DNA of 64,000 nucleotides from Nymphalis io (taxonomy: Eukaryota > Arthropoda > Insecta > Lepidoptera > Nymphalidae). The notes beneath the pieces were generated by a model that worked only from the letters and a program-made list of their open reading frames with translations, was not told where the DNA came from and did not search any database. Numbering within the stretch: the stretch's first letter is position 1; each line of letters begins with the position of its first letter. The stretch covers positions 14,699,001 to 14,763,000 of the forward strand of contig NC_065888.1 of NCBI RefSeq assembly GCF_905147045.1, written 5' to 3'. Positions 22,301 through 37,300 of this stretch are shown piece after piece. The position numbers and the translations under genes were made by a program.

Positions 22301-25300
22301 AGAAGACAGCATTTTTTACCTAATCACTCGGTAAATGACGTTTATGAGTGAATTAAATTTTAAAACAAATCTAATATAAAAAGCGGAACTCATTTTTATA
22401 AAGCTATTTAAAGCCAGTGAAATTAGTTAAGCAAAAGTTAAACAGGACACGATTTATGAAAGTTTAATACGTGGTATATTTTCTATGTTCGCGATACACG
22501 TGCGCTGGGAGCCGGATAACCGGCCAGTAGATTTGTTCTTTTCACTTTTACGGATAAAATACTCGTGATATTTTTCACTGACTTCGTACTTTGACGTAAA
22601 ACTTGCGCATAGGTAAATTGAATTTATTTCTATGCTAAAATTTTAGAAATATCAAAGCAAGTGCATAATATTTTGTTTATTATGTTATAAATACTAATTT
22701 TTGTGTATGTTTGCCTTAAAACTAGACACTGGTTTAAAAAATAGAAACTTATGTAAAAGATACAAATGTAATAAGCCTTGTGTAATAGTTGTTACGTTAA
22801 TGAATGTCCACATTTACTCTTTTAATCAGTCAGCTTAGTGAAGACAAAAGGAGAGCGAAAATCTATTTAATACTACATATTACAACAATTAAACTCCCTA
22901 TACAATGTTAATTAGCAAAGATGTTAATGCTCTACCATTGTATAACACTGACCACGGCGATCATTCTTTTAAATTTATCACATACAGGCTGTGTTCAGTA
23001 TCGTATTTATTACATGGATCTTTTTATAAAGCATCTATTTTAATTAAAAATGGCTTGAAAAAACCTTAAAAAAAGGTTTTTCCAATTGAATTTATTTCAC
23101 TATATAACCCTTACCAATCACCAACCTATTTTCACAATAGTGGGCTTAACCATACATGACCAGGCATACAAAAAAAGTACGCGTTATTTTTAATAAAACC
23201 CTATTCCTATAAAAATAAAAATCAGTTTCATTAACCTCTAAAACTCTTTGAGATATTAGATAGGTAGAATATTAAAAAAAATTAAGACGGAAAAAAATTA
23301 AAGCCTGAACAATTAGTACACGTGTTAACCAAAACCAAAAAAAACATCAACAAAAAATATCATTCTGCATTCAAATTCACCCAATGTTTTTCCTAAATTC
23401 AAAAAATGCTAGTTCTTTATATGATCACTGATTTCTTGAACAGCTAGAATTTATTCTATTGAGTTTATTGCTGATTTACGTTCATCAGTTCTTGTCGTGG
23501 GTTTTTTTCTCTTCCGTTCCAGATTTTAATTTATCATTCAATAAGTAAGTGTAAAACTTCTATTCGGGATGAAAAAAATTGAATTTATTGAAGTAGCGCA
23601 ATATATTGTACCATATCCAAAATATTGAAAAAAAAAACATATTTATATACCAGACAGAGAAATTTAGCTCTAATAAAAAAATCATACTAATATAATAAAG
23701 AGCTAAGTTATAAATATAATAAAATTATGAACTTGTTAAAAAACATGCTCTCGTAGACGAATCTTCAAATAATAATGTGTTACAATTTTAACAAAACATC
23801 AAGTGCTTTACATTAAATTTAATACGATAAAATGACTCAAAGTGCTTATAACGTTCTACTTAAATAAGAAATGTTTGATATTGATTTTGAAACATCACCG
23901 GAAAGTATTTTCATAGCTCTAAGTGCTCGCCACCGCGTATTTTACTGTCACACGCAGTGTAGTGCAATTAAAGTAGGTGTACTCGTAGTGCGATATTTAG
24001 CGACACGAGGCACTGAGCGTGGTACGTTTGACTAAAGAAACGAGATATCTTTATTTATTTTTTCAAATTGATAATTTTTGATAATAATATTGTGTACTTG
24101 ATTCTTGGTCAAGACTGTCTGTCTGATCCGATGCTCAAAGATTAGAAACAAGCGCAGATGTTATTGTGCACAAGGACGTCCTCTTTTTGCATCATAGTTA
24201 AATGAATTGTAATTCGCTTTGACTGTAGACATCAGGAGCAGGATTCGCGGCTTCACGTACGTACTGAGGACGGGAGAGCAACACCATTACCGCTCTTAAA
24301 TCGGAATAATACTGAGTGATTCGAGATATACATAATCTAATAAATTTTACTGCCCTAACCCAGAATTTGCAGCGGTATTATCTAGCTATGAAACCAGCAG
24401 GCAGACAATCAAAAGTTTAATTTCGCTTATATACACTAATGGTAACACATCGTAGGTCTTGTCTTATATAATAATATTTGTTGCATTTTATAGTATATCA
24501 AATTCAAAACATACATTTCACAAAACTCTTACAAATGCATTTCGAAGGTGGTGGATATTATACAACTTTACTAAAGTACGACGAACCAGTTCAGAATACG
24601 AGTGAAATATATGTATTCTACCAACTCGCATTGGAGCAGCGTGGTAGAATAAGCTCCAATCCTTTGCCTCAAAAGGGAGAGGAGGCCTTAGCCCAGCAGT
24701 GGGACATTAACAGGCTGTTACTGTACTGTATATGTATATAATATATTATTTATTTACAATTCAATTAAATCTGACTACGCTGTTTAATTACCTATATGAT
24801 GGTATAATATAATATATCTTGACTATTAAAACAATCATTTTTGATACGAAACATTTATTGGGGGTAAGACTGACGCGTACGCCGTGACGGCAAACGGCAT
24901 GACGTAAGAAAGTACAACGTCATGCCTCCTCTGTGCCGCTGCTATCAAGTCCCTTGTGCCCTTGTGTACGTGGCGCGTATATACTTTGCTTTTCCGTGTT
25001 ATACAGTATACCGCACACTCAGAAAAATATAATTATGTTGTAACGTATAATATAATATGCGTATTATATTTAGAATCGCCTCCGTTGCCAACCACCTGCA
25101 GTCTAAATAATCTCCTAGCTTCTCCTTAAAATAAGCCTGTGGAATAGTGGAGGCCTTTCTTCAGCCGTGGAACCTCTAAGGGTTACATAATATGGCTAAA
25201 TACAGTGGTGTCAACTTGTATATTTTAAATACATTCTGAAGAAATATAATTAAGAAATACATTACATTAAAATGAAATACAAGTAGTAGTTTATTATCTA

Positions 25301-28300
25301 ATTTTGGGAATTTGTAATAAACGCCGTCGCTCAATACTCGCGCCGCTAAAAACATTTTATTTCACACGTAAAGCGTTTCCTGTGAATTGCACTTAATTTG
25401 ATCACGAGCCGCGATTTCAACCAGCACCAAATTGAAATTGTGGATTATCGGTTGTTTTTATAAATTTCGTTCGCATTCAACTTTATTTTATTAAAATTGT
25501 CATTCTTTCATCAATATGTAAAGAATGAAAGATTAAACGAACGAAATGACGAAAATAAAACTGAATGAGTTATATTTTGTGCGTGCGTGTGAGTTGGATT
25601 CATTGATTGTATGGTTTATACTTTTTGTATGTTGTTTTGTTTATTTATGTTTGCGTGTGTACAAATTTTTCTTACTATTATATTATCGTAATCAATTGTT
25701 GATCTGGTGATTTGATTTTCACCATTTATTGGGTTCCAAATTATAAAATTATCGGCTTATGTTCTAAATTTAAATAAACATTTAAAAAGATCGTTTAGCG
25801 TTTATGTGTGAGTTAGGTTAGGTATTAGGACACGCCTAATGACTGATAAAGCATGTAACGAGGACTTGGTTATTTTTACACTCTAGATACAAAAACTCCT
25901 TCTTGGAAATGTAACAAAACGTTCAAACATTTTTGTATGATTACTGTGTAATTAGGCCGGGAGCTTGAAATTTGTCACCCAACGCTGTCTCCTATGAGAT
26001 CGCACCTCGGCTCATGTAGGCGCTTCTGCTCTTAGCATTTAGTTTATCGTTACGTTCATTGGCGGGACGCTACTGGCCGCGGTTCCGTCGGCGGAAATTG
26101 TATGGGTGTGATGTGTGTAATGTTTTTCCGGCGTAGCGAACGAAACTTTATATTTAAAATATCGAGAGCTTATAAACATTTCACTGAACCGATATTATTA
26201 AACTGAATCGTTATTACGTCACTAAACTGAAACGTTAGTGCGATTCAGAAATTTGTGTTATTCATACTCATTTCATTCATTTGGCAATAAAATTTTTGAC
26301 ACTGACTTCAAATTAAGTTTTAAGTCGAAATAACATTTTTAGAAATTAATCCTTCACAAAATAATGTCGTTTTGGGGAAAGAAGATTCGTCAACTTGATT
26401 CAAAATAATTTTCTAATAAGCTTATTAATTTACAATCAAACTATATAGTTCAAAAACTAATTCCACGCGTCTGTCTGTTTGAACGTGATAAATTCAATCA
26501 AATGGTAAAAGCCATATGAAATTCCGTTTAAACTACCAAACGAAATTTCATATGGCTTTTAGCAATTGACAGAGTGATTCGTGAGGGAGGTTTAGGTATA
26601 CAATTGATTAAGGTTTTGTAAATTCGCAGAAATATGACGATTTATTTTTTTATATAGAATGGGAAGGCGGACGAGCATATGGACCACCTGATCCCCAACA
26701 AGTGGTCACCAACGCCCATAGAAATTGGCATTGTAAGAAATGTTAACCTTGGGAACTAAGATGTTATGTCCCTTGTGCCTGTAATTGCACTGGCTCACTC
26801 ACCTTTCAAACCGGAATGCAACAATACCAACTACTGCTGTTATGCGGTAGAATATCTGATGAGTGGGTGGTATCTACCCAGACGAGCTTGCACAAAGCTC
26901 TCCCACCAGTAATTGTTGTTAAAGACTTAAACGTTTTACGTTGACTCAGCTATTCAATTGAATAAATAAAGGAAAGGACTTATATTTTGACATTCAATAT
27001 TTAATTAAATTTTCAACGACGATGTAACATTACTTACAATGTTTGATAGCTTTATGGTCCTTCATCTATCTACTGAGAAGATGTAATATGATAAAAACTG
27101 AACGAGACATTTATAAAGATATAATTAACCATTACCCTCTAATGGGCTATTCATGAATCTTCAAAGCCTTCTTGGAAGCGATATCTGAATCTAAGGAAGC
27201 CGATACTTTTACGACGGTTTTCTGAATTATGAAAATACATAATTATATGATGATAATTAGCTGGTTTGAAATTCAAAACTTTGATGATCTTAATATTTTT
27301 CTAAAGGATTCCATGCCGCAACTTTATGAAAAATTTTATACCCCAACAAGCCCGCCCCGACTTCGTCTGTTTCTGTAGGTGATAGAATTTTTAAAATCAG
27401 TTTAATAGTTTTTGAGTTTATCCATTACAAACATACAAAAACCGGATTGTATATCTTCAAATATTAGTATTAATATAGATAATTATATATTTGAAAAAAT
27501 CCTGGAAAAATAATACATAATTTATGGATATATTTCGCTTCATTCGCAATTGCAGATATAAATACATCATACATATTTAACAATATTCAGATGTATGGAA
27601 TTTAATAATTACGCGATTAATGGCGATGAATTGAAAAAAATAATCTCGAATGTAAACGAAGACGTACGTATCGTGGTTCATTATGGTTGATTTTAAATCA
27701 AATAACGTTACAAACAATATTTACGCAACGCAGTTTTGCTTGTTATAAAATGCCATATGTGAATTCCATCTTTGTTGCTTTCAAAATAAGCGTTGTTTTG
27801 TCATGTACTTTGTATTAATTTACATGTTTATATATTTTTTGATTACTCAGTATGAATATCGTACTTATTATATTGTCATTAAGGGTCACGTTACCACATA
27901 CACATGTTCTATAGGGTTTAGATGGTACTACATTGATTAGGCCGAGTAAGAATGAGGTCGACCGAGAATGAATGGTCACGGATTTGACTTTGAATTCTTT
28001 GTTATTTGAATACAAATTGTATTTTTTTAGAATAATAGGAATAAGCATTACTAAAGGGAAATTCAATTACAATTGTTTGTCGCTTTTGTTTTAAAATGTT
28101 CCTTTTATTATAAAATTGCTCAAAAATATGAATGTTGAAAAGTTATTTCGAAAAATAGAACATGAAAGTTTTGTACATAAACCAAAAGCACTTTAAGCTT
28201 ATACTTGATATTGGCCATAACTTAAAAATGTAAAATATTATTATTATAAAACGCTGTATACACATATATAAGCTTTAAAAAATATAACGATAATTGAATG

Positions 28301-31300
28301 AGAGAATTAGAATATTTTCAGATAATTAAAAGATAAACTTACTATATCAAATTACTATACTATATTATTATAATAATATTCAAATGACACTGAGGATATA
28401 CAGTCGGTCTTAAAAAGTTTTTTTTATTGTATGTAAAATTAACGCTTGATTGTTACTCATTAACCTTCCACTTTTAAAACACTGATCAAAGTCAAATAAA
28501 CTAATATAACTCTAATCTGAATTGTAATTGGTCGATAGCAGCTGATAGCCGACCAATAAGCTGATTTTTTCTATTAGTTACGAAAACTGGAGGTAAGACT
28601 TGTATTTGAGAAAATGTAAAGTCGCCACAAAATACACGCTTGCATAGTTGTCTATAATTTTTATATTGAAATATTTAGAGCACTCATTGAAGGAATCAAA
28701 ATATGATAAAAACTATAAATTAAATACGTACATTTATATAAGGCATACCTATATTTTAAATAATTATGGCTTATAATATTTTTTGTCACCTTTTGTTGAA
28801 GTATGCTTCAATGGACCGCATTATTCTAGTTTGTGATCCCTATTTATTCTGTCCAAATGTTTTCTCATTCCGCGAGGATTCATTAGAAACAAAATTTTCC
28901 ACTTTTGTTCGATATAATATATCATATTATATTTTTAAATATATTATATTTTTTATTATTTAGTATGTCTGCCCAAGACCTTATTGTCAATGCCATTTTT
29001 AGATTGTTCTCTTATTTTTTGCTCCATTATTCCATTTAGTCCATTAAGTCTCGCAAAGACTTATTTTATTTTCCGAGAAGGCAAATTACTCTACTCCACC
29101 TGATGGTAAGTGGTAGTAGAGTCCAAACGCGACGACGGCCAGTACAGTCGGGAATAATGTTCTACACTAGCCACCGCCTTGCAAGCCCACAAGGTACCTC
29201 TTCACGCCAAGTGTAAAATTTTCCAACAGAAAACAAAAATTGAAGATAATCGGTTAGTCTACAAGGCCTTCTTTGCCTTCGTTTCATGACACATAACCCT
29301 AAGGAGAAAGCCCTGGCTGGGTTAGTCTAGAGTAGTTGGCGGATGTCCAAAACGCCGTCTTTTTTCCTCTTCTCTTTAGTTTTTTTGGCAAAGAATTCAA
29401 TTACCTCGTAGTTGGAGCCATGGAAATCCTCTAGCTATAGTATAGCACTTCTCCACGTACATATTATTCCAAGGTTGAATACAGCTTGATTTAGAAAACA
29501 TATCGAAGAAATTAAAAAAAAACGAGTTTCAATTGCTTTGTATCAGCATACTCTGATCTTAAATCTTAATCAGATGATGCATTTAACAAGCTCTTCACTT
29601 GGTGAGACGCTTTGGTTAGCCGAGTCAACGCCATGTTCGGAAGGATTTCCAATATAGTACAAGTACTAATCCTATAAGAACAATCGAGTGATCGACGGCT
29701 ATATGGGATTCGATTAGATTACAACCTGTGAATGTCCCACTGCTGGGCTAAAGGCCACTCCCTTTTTTGAGGAGAAGGTTTAGAGCTTATTCTACCACGC
29801 TGCTCCAGTGCGGGTTGGTGGAATACACATGTGGCAGAATTTCAGTGAAATTAGACACATGCAGGTTTCCTCGCGAATTTTTTCCTTTACCGTAAAGCAC
29901 GAGATGAATTATAATCTCAAATTAAACACAAGAAAATTTAATGGTGCTTGTCTGGGTTTGAACCCACGATCATCGGTTAAGATTCACGCGTTCTTACCAC
30001 TGGGCCATCTCAGATCGGTACACGGTACACATGTGTAAAATTAATTTCGAACACGTCGTACTTTGTTAAATACTGATAAATGTATAATGAAACAGGAACT
30101 AGAATTACACGCTTGTCACATCAATATTTTAAATTAAGCAGATCCAACTACAAGGTACAGCTATAACCGTAACAGCCTGTGAATGTCCCACTCCTAGGCT
30201 GAAGGCCTCCTCTCCCTTTTTGAGGAGAAGGTAACAGCTATAGCTTATGTAATAATATTATATACTAAAACCTTCACCGTAAAGTGCTACATCTTCTTAT
30301 GTAAGTTTTATGTGTTGGCTGAGTAGTTTTTTCAGTTACTTGTTACCAAAAAAAACGGCTCCTCATTTATTAGTATACATATTATAGTACAATAAATACC
30401 AAGATTTCACTCTTATTGTGTTAATGCATTTTAAAGCTCACTCCACTACTTTTTTCTTATGTGTTATTTCTATGGTCCTATGTGTGATAATAAATAGATA
30501 ACGCTCAATATTATATTCATTTTGAAAAAATAACAACGTTTTGTATTTATTTAATTTAGTGATAATTATCGTAGTTATTTTAAAACACAAAAAGATTTTT
30601 ATTAAAAGTATAAATATTTATGTTGCACCTTATTTATCTGTACTTATTTTGAAGATCAACAAATATTACGTGAAAGTTTTTTTGGTGGTAGTTTTCTCAC
30701 CATGATCGGACTAAAAATTTTCTTTTCGTCTACATTTACAATGATCTTGGGGTCAAATCGAGACGCATCACTGAATTTTCATGTTTATAATTCACGATGT
30801 TCAACAAGCACGAGACGCTTGTTGAAATGAAATGAAACATCGTGAAACTTGCACATGTTTAATTAAACTGAAATTCTTCCACATGTGTACACCAACTCGC
30901 ATTGGAGAAGCATAACCTGAAACCATAGCCTAGTGTAATGTGAATGTTCTGAAATAAACAAACATTAATATTTAACTAAAATGTATGCAATACTCGTTAA
31001 TAAAATGACGTTAATGACATTAATCGACGTCCTGTCGTCACCGTTATATTTTGTAAAATAATTATGCTGTCAATTTGTGAGATCGTATTTAATTACCATC
31101 CACGTTCTATCCATCAGACCATCTTAATTTCCAACTCCTTTAATTCGTTAGATTAGAGAATGTTCGTAATTTATTGGAATTCTTCGCATTTTTGCTCAAT
31201 TGCCAATAATTTATAATGTATTCAAAAATCGGTTATTAATTAATTAATTTATTTATTAAATCAAGGAAGACAAACAATAAAATAGTATTAAAATAGTATC

Positions 31301-34300
31301 ACAATCCATTTATGCAATAGATACAGACGTACATATCATTTTGAAAAGCTATCGTTAAAAAGTTGCAAAAGTGCTAAGTGTTTTAAGTTTTCAGAGAAAT
31401 GTTAGAGAAGTTTAAATATCTGATCTTTTAAACCGGCGAAAACTCAGGTATCAGGTATATTGAAGACGTATTCAGCCGAATGGACGCATTTATCTCGAAT
31501 AGAATTTTCACTTTGAGATTGCGACAGTGAAATGCTTTTATTGATAGCTAGCATGTTTGTTATGGAGACAATTGTTAGTAAGGATTTAAAAATTAAAAAT
31601 CTTTTAAAGATTTCAATTAAAATAAGTTAACATCTTTAAGTACTTTTTCGAACTAAATGACAAAAATATAAATAGTTTATTTACACCCTTAAATACACAC
31701 GTACACGTACTCACGCTCCCATAAGCATGGACATCGTATTTGTTCTATTTTATATTTTTATTATTTCTTACTTCTCACTTTATATATTTCTTTTTATTTT
31801 TTGGAGGTAGAGGCCTGGTGTCTTGTACAACAGCTTATCTATTGCAAGCATCAGTCTTCACATTATTTAGTTGATATTTAAACGTTATATGTCAATTTGT
31901 AAACTTTTTGTGAAGAAATAAATAAAATATTATTATTAACAAAAAAAATTGGCATTTCAGTATTATAACCAGTATTTGTAAATATTAATTTGTTTAGATT
32001 AAAAGAAATCTGTTATATTTAGATTTAAAATGCAAAATTCAGAATTCCACCTAGAGAGCTTACTTGAGAAAACGTTCATGTTTGTAAAACATATTTTTTA
32101 AATATACCAGGGCCCTGAGGTGCACCGCTTTGTGTGAGTTTTATTTCCCATTAAATTAATATTTGACAAGACCGCGGTGAGTGATCGCTTCGTCTCGAAT
32201 TGAATGTATTTATCGAAGAGTTCCCAGATTGAATTAAGTTGATTGAATTAAGAACAGTCATGGAACTATTTACTGTTCGTTTATAATGCCCTGTATTTTT
32301 CTTTTAGATGCTTCGAGATATGCGCAGCTCCAGTACCGAGAGTTCAGCGCACAAGTTTCGACTGATGCAACTCGCGTTAAACGCGGTTGCTTTACTAGCT
32401 ATCACCGGCGCTCTCTTCGCCTATTTCCGGGCAAACCCCGCTGTTCAGGTAAGACATCGTTATTACATGACATTACAAACCACTTTAAACAACGTGGACG
32501 GTTATATTTTTACATTTACCAATGAATAATGTAATGTTTCTGTATAAAAATATTAATAAATAACGTATGTATGTATATTATTCAGCATTAGATTATCTGG
32601 ATGATACAAAGCTTTGATGTGCATATCCGATATATAAAATAATTTGTATACGATTATTATATTATGGAAATAAATAATTAATGAAAAGTAGTAATTATTG
32701 ACCGGCCGGTTGTACTAGGTAGCTTTATATTAGTTCTTGTTAAATAACGCTTCACTATTGAACGCTTTAATTAAATTGAAAAAAAAACTAATATTTGGCA
32801 AATGAATATTATACTTTATTAATGCAAAACTCGATAAAGGAATTTTAATTAAGCGTAGTGTAGAAGAAATAAAACGAAAATGAAAAGTCTTACCAATTCG
32901 TCACAAAAAGTATATCATTGAAAATCAAATATTAAAATAAATAGAACAACAGCATATTATTAAAATTGATCACTTCCACTTTTAATGCTATAAGGTATAT
33001 GCTAATATTCCATTTCTTATGCGCCGACAACACGCTTCTATCCAGTTACCATATGCGTCAAAGCATTACAAAAGTGCAGCCAACATTCCGGCAATGCGCC
33101 GCAAACGTTCCGCCAACTGGTTTTAACATCTCATTATTGTTGTGTTTGTAAACATATTGGTTGACTAATGAACCACCACTACCACTGACTCATTACATAT
33201 TCTACCGCCAAACTGCAATATTTTAGTGTTCCAGTTTATAGTGTGGGTGAGCCAGTATAACTACAAGAGCAAGGGACATTACATCTTAGTTCCCAAGGTT
33301 GGTGGTGCATTGACTACGCAAGGAGTTGTTAATATTTCTTACAGCGCAAAGGTCTATGTCTATGGTGACCATTTCCCATCAGGCGGCCTATCTGCTTGTC
33401 CGCTTTTTTATAAAAAGAAACCATAACACAGCTAAATAAAAGATAAGATGTTTTTTAGCAAAATACCACCAAGTTTCAATTGGTTGGTAGTTGGCCCAAA
33501 CGGGAGTGCATGGAATCTAGCCACCGGTGTAAAAACCTATTACATTTTATTATTTAAAATTCAAATCACAAATTGCATAGATTAGAACTTAGCCAAACCT
33601 TTGGGTATAAAGGGCTCTGACAATTAAGCTATGCCGTATATTTTAAGAATGTAGCTGTTGACAATAGGATGCCTATCTTTGTTATTATTTAGAACCCAAT
33701 GTACGAAAAACGTAAGTTCAAATTTAATTACCTCGTAATTGATAGTAACATAATAATAAATAATATCCTTGGGACATTATTCACACACGGTCATCTGATC
33801 CCAAATTAAGCAGAGCTTGTGCTATGGAAACCAGACAACTGATATACTACATATACTACTTTTCTTTTGTAAATACATACTTTCAAAGATGATTACACCC
33901 AAACTCAGGACAAACAGAAATGTTCATGCACACAAATATCTGTCCTGCGTGGGAATCGAACCCACGACCTTCGGCGTGAAAGGCAAGTATCTACCAACCA
34001 CGCCAAACGGGTCGTCATATTTAAGTTTTAATATTATTTCATTAAGCGAGCAAGAGGTTGCGGTTTTAAATCAATAAGTTTTTATAACACAAACACAAAA
34101 AAAGCCCATGAGTTTCTTCCACCGGTTCTATTCAGATCAGAGTAAATATTTTTCGAACTGGTGGTAGTTTCTAATTTGACATTCAATAAGTAAGTGTAAT
34201 GCTTCTATGTTTTACACATAGTAATAACGAATTCATATTCCAGTGGAGTTTTCATTATTTTATCAAGACCTAATAAGTGCAAGTATTCTTTTACTGTTAT

Positions 34301-37300
34301 AAATCAGGACAAAGCAGAGCAGCCATAGAATCAGTTAACACTCTGTTGTTTTTATTTAACATTTCTTTCTACGTCCATGAACGGGACAATGGGCCTTATA
34401 ATTTGAGACGTACAAAGCTGATTGTAATTATTATTACGGCGTGCCACCCGCTAACATTCAAAAGAAGCCTATAGAGGCGGTGTAAACAATCAAATGAAAA
34501 GAATCCAAGTGTTACAAAGGTTGTTACAAAGTTTTTATTGTTAAAGAATTTTTTCGTTCGCAAAATGCCGAGACGACGACAAACCTGGGCAAGCACCACT
34601 GAATTTTCATGTGCTTAATTTGTTATTATAATTCATCTCGTGCTTGACGGTGAAGAAAAACATCGTGAGGAAACCTGCATGTGTTGAATTTCACAGAAAG
34701 TCTGCCACATGTGTATTCCACCAACCCGCATTGGAGCAGCGTGGTGGAATAAGCTCTAAACCTTCTCCTCAAAAAGGGAGAGGAAGCCTTAGTCCAGCAG
34801 TGGGACATTCACAGGCAGTTACTATACTATACTGTTATAAATTCGCCAAAATGATCGAGTTCTACACTTTTTAAATTGTAACTGAAAATTAAGGAAATGT
34901 ATATAAATGTAAAATAATTTTAAGCCTTTGAATATACATAAAATAAAATTCTAAATATTTAATGTTGGAACAAGCTCCATTTAGATATCAGCAAGGTTTC
35001 CACCAAGCTTATCTTTTTAACATCGTCTGCGAGAACATTTGCAGGGAAATATTTATTTAGGATTTATTTAGTTCTTTATTCTCTTACTACGTAATTTTAT
35101 TGATTTTTATTATTAAGGTATTACATAACTATATAGTCATTTCAGTGTATAATGATCATATTTATATAACATTTATATTAATTTTGTTTATTAGTTTTCC
35201 ATTGATGTTTACTCCCAAAACATTATAACGTGAATTCAATGTTGATTTAAAAGAACTAGTTCCATGAACGGTAGAAGTCGTTCATGTAACTATTGAACTG
35301 TACAGATATATAAATATTGCTCTATAATAAAATTATAATATATAAACAGAAACTATTTAGCACGCGATATAAAAACGTGAAATATTTAATCAACGCCATC
35401 TATCGGTACAGGGTAAAATGCACACTTAAATGACAGCTTTCATTTATTATTAACTAGTTTCAGACCGCAGCTGGGAGACAGGTATTAGGTACCCTATATC
35501 GTTTTTTATACTCCTGTCAACTTAAATGCAAAATTTCACGATGACCAGTTGATTAGATAAGACGCAATTAATTCCGTCATTTGTTTCATATAAAATATTT
35601 AATATTAACACATATATTTTATATAGCCGAGATGGCCCAGTGGTAAGAACGCGTGAATCTTAACCGATGATCGTGGGTTCAAACCCGGGCAAGCACCACT
35701 TAGTTTTCATGTGATTAATTTGTATTTATAATTCATCTCGTGTTTTACGGTGAAGGAAAACATCGTGAGGAAACCTGTATGTATAGAATTTCACTGAAAT
35801 TCTGCCACATGTGTATTCCACCAACCCGCATTGGAGCAGCGTGGTGGAATAAGCTCCATACCTTCTCCTCAAAACATTCACAAGCTGTTACTATACTAAA
35901 ATATTTAATAACAATAACACGGATTCAAGCCAATCACTTACAATACTTACTTAAATAATTACTTAATAAGTACTTAAATAATTACTTTTATTTCTTTTTT
36001 ATCAGATTCATAAAATACTGAAATCCATTTCATATTATTTATGTAAAAAAGTCCCTTTATACTTATGTAATTTTATATTTCAAGGTATAATGGTTGTGTT
36101 CACTTAGGCCATTGTTAGATCAATTATATGATTTAGCTGATATGTTTTTAGCTGTCACCACTTTTCACCACATAATATATCCAAAATGCTACTTACTAAT
36201 ATCATTATATTGTAAAAATACCTACCTGATAAACCTATAAGAAGAAGTATGATCACCTTGAAATTTATCTCAATACAATAAAGTTTTCAAGTAATCGGTA
36301 ATGAACTTTTGAATAAAACACGCGTCTAATATATAACTTCCTTTGTAAAAAGTTGGTTTATAAGTACGATAATATATAGCTAATTGCAAGCTTAAACAAT
36401 TTTGTTTTGACTAATTCTACTTTAATTTATCTCTCATTTGGGTTTGTCCCGCGCCGTCACAAGTTTCACAAAGGGCGAAACGTACGCTCGTTATTTCTGT
36501 TATTTTGTTAAAATACTTTGTCGAAACGTTTGAGGTCTGAAAATTAGACACGTCGAGATGTTCTGCGGTTCCTTTGACAATACAACCCGATAATTGTATT
36601 TATCGCTCTTTGACAAAATATTGAACAATCATTTTTATTTCATTTATATAATACAAGCTTGTCACAGGCGAGCGTTGTGTTGATTAAGTATTTGTTTTTA
36701 CAGATTCAATTGTAATATTTTTGACGAGCCGGTTGGCGTGGTTGGTAGGTTGGCCTTTCACGCCTAAGGTTTTTGGTTCGATTCCCACCCAGGACAGACA
36801 TTTGTGTGCATGAACATGTCTGTTTGTCCTGAGTCTGAGTGTAATGATCTATATAAGTATTTATTTACAAAAGAAAAGTAGTATATGTTGTATATCAGTT
36901 GTCTGGTTTCCATAGCACGAGCTTTGTACAAGCTTAATTTGGAATAAGACGGCCGTGTGTGAAAAATGTCCGAGGATATTATTATTATTATAATAAAATG
37001 TTTGTAGAAACATCTATTTTGAAGTATAACAGCATTTTAACACATATTTATAAATAACCAGAATCTTTAATTACAGGCCATTGAGACAGTCGAATGTACT
37101 AATATCGTGCGATAACGTTATCTTCAATCTTGACCAACCTGACATATGCTATCTTACAATTAGTCGTAACAGAGTTCCTTATTAGCTACCCTAGTACTAG
37201 TAGTACCTAATACCGACAGGCAACAAGTTGTTGAGTACGGTATAGTGGTCCCTCGTGTATTGTCTTTTTAACAGTATTAATAAAAACCCATGCAGATATG

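Larger units (their letters stand above)
21055..32307 (+). other. Intron of Corin-like gene, 11.3 kb
   Basis: AT-rich sequence between the proline-rich and transmembrane exons. Repeats recognised inside are listed separately (S2, R6, S1 copies, a LINE 3' scrap, hairpins). Apart from those, 22132-23479, 23586-24600, 24927-26506, 26911-29061 and 30921-31800 show no exon or repeat I can support. GC-richer patches without coding occur at about 21620-21720 and 25930-26140. Confidence 0.75.
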
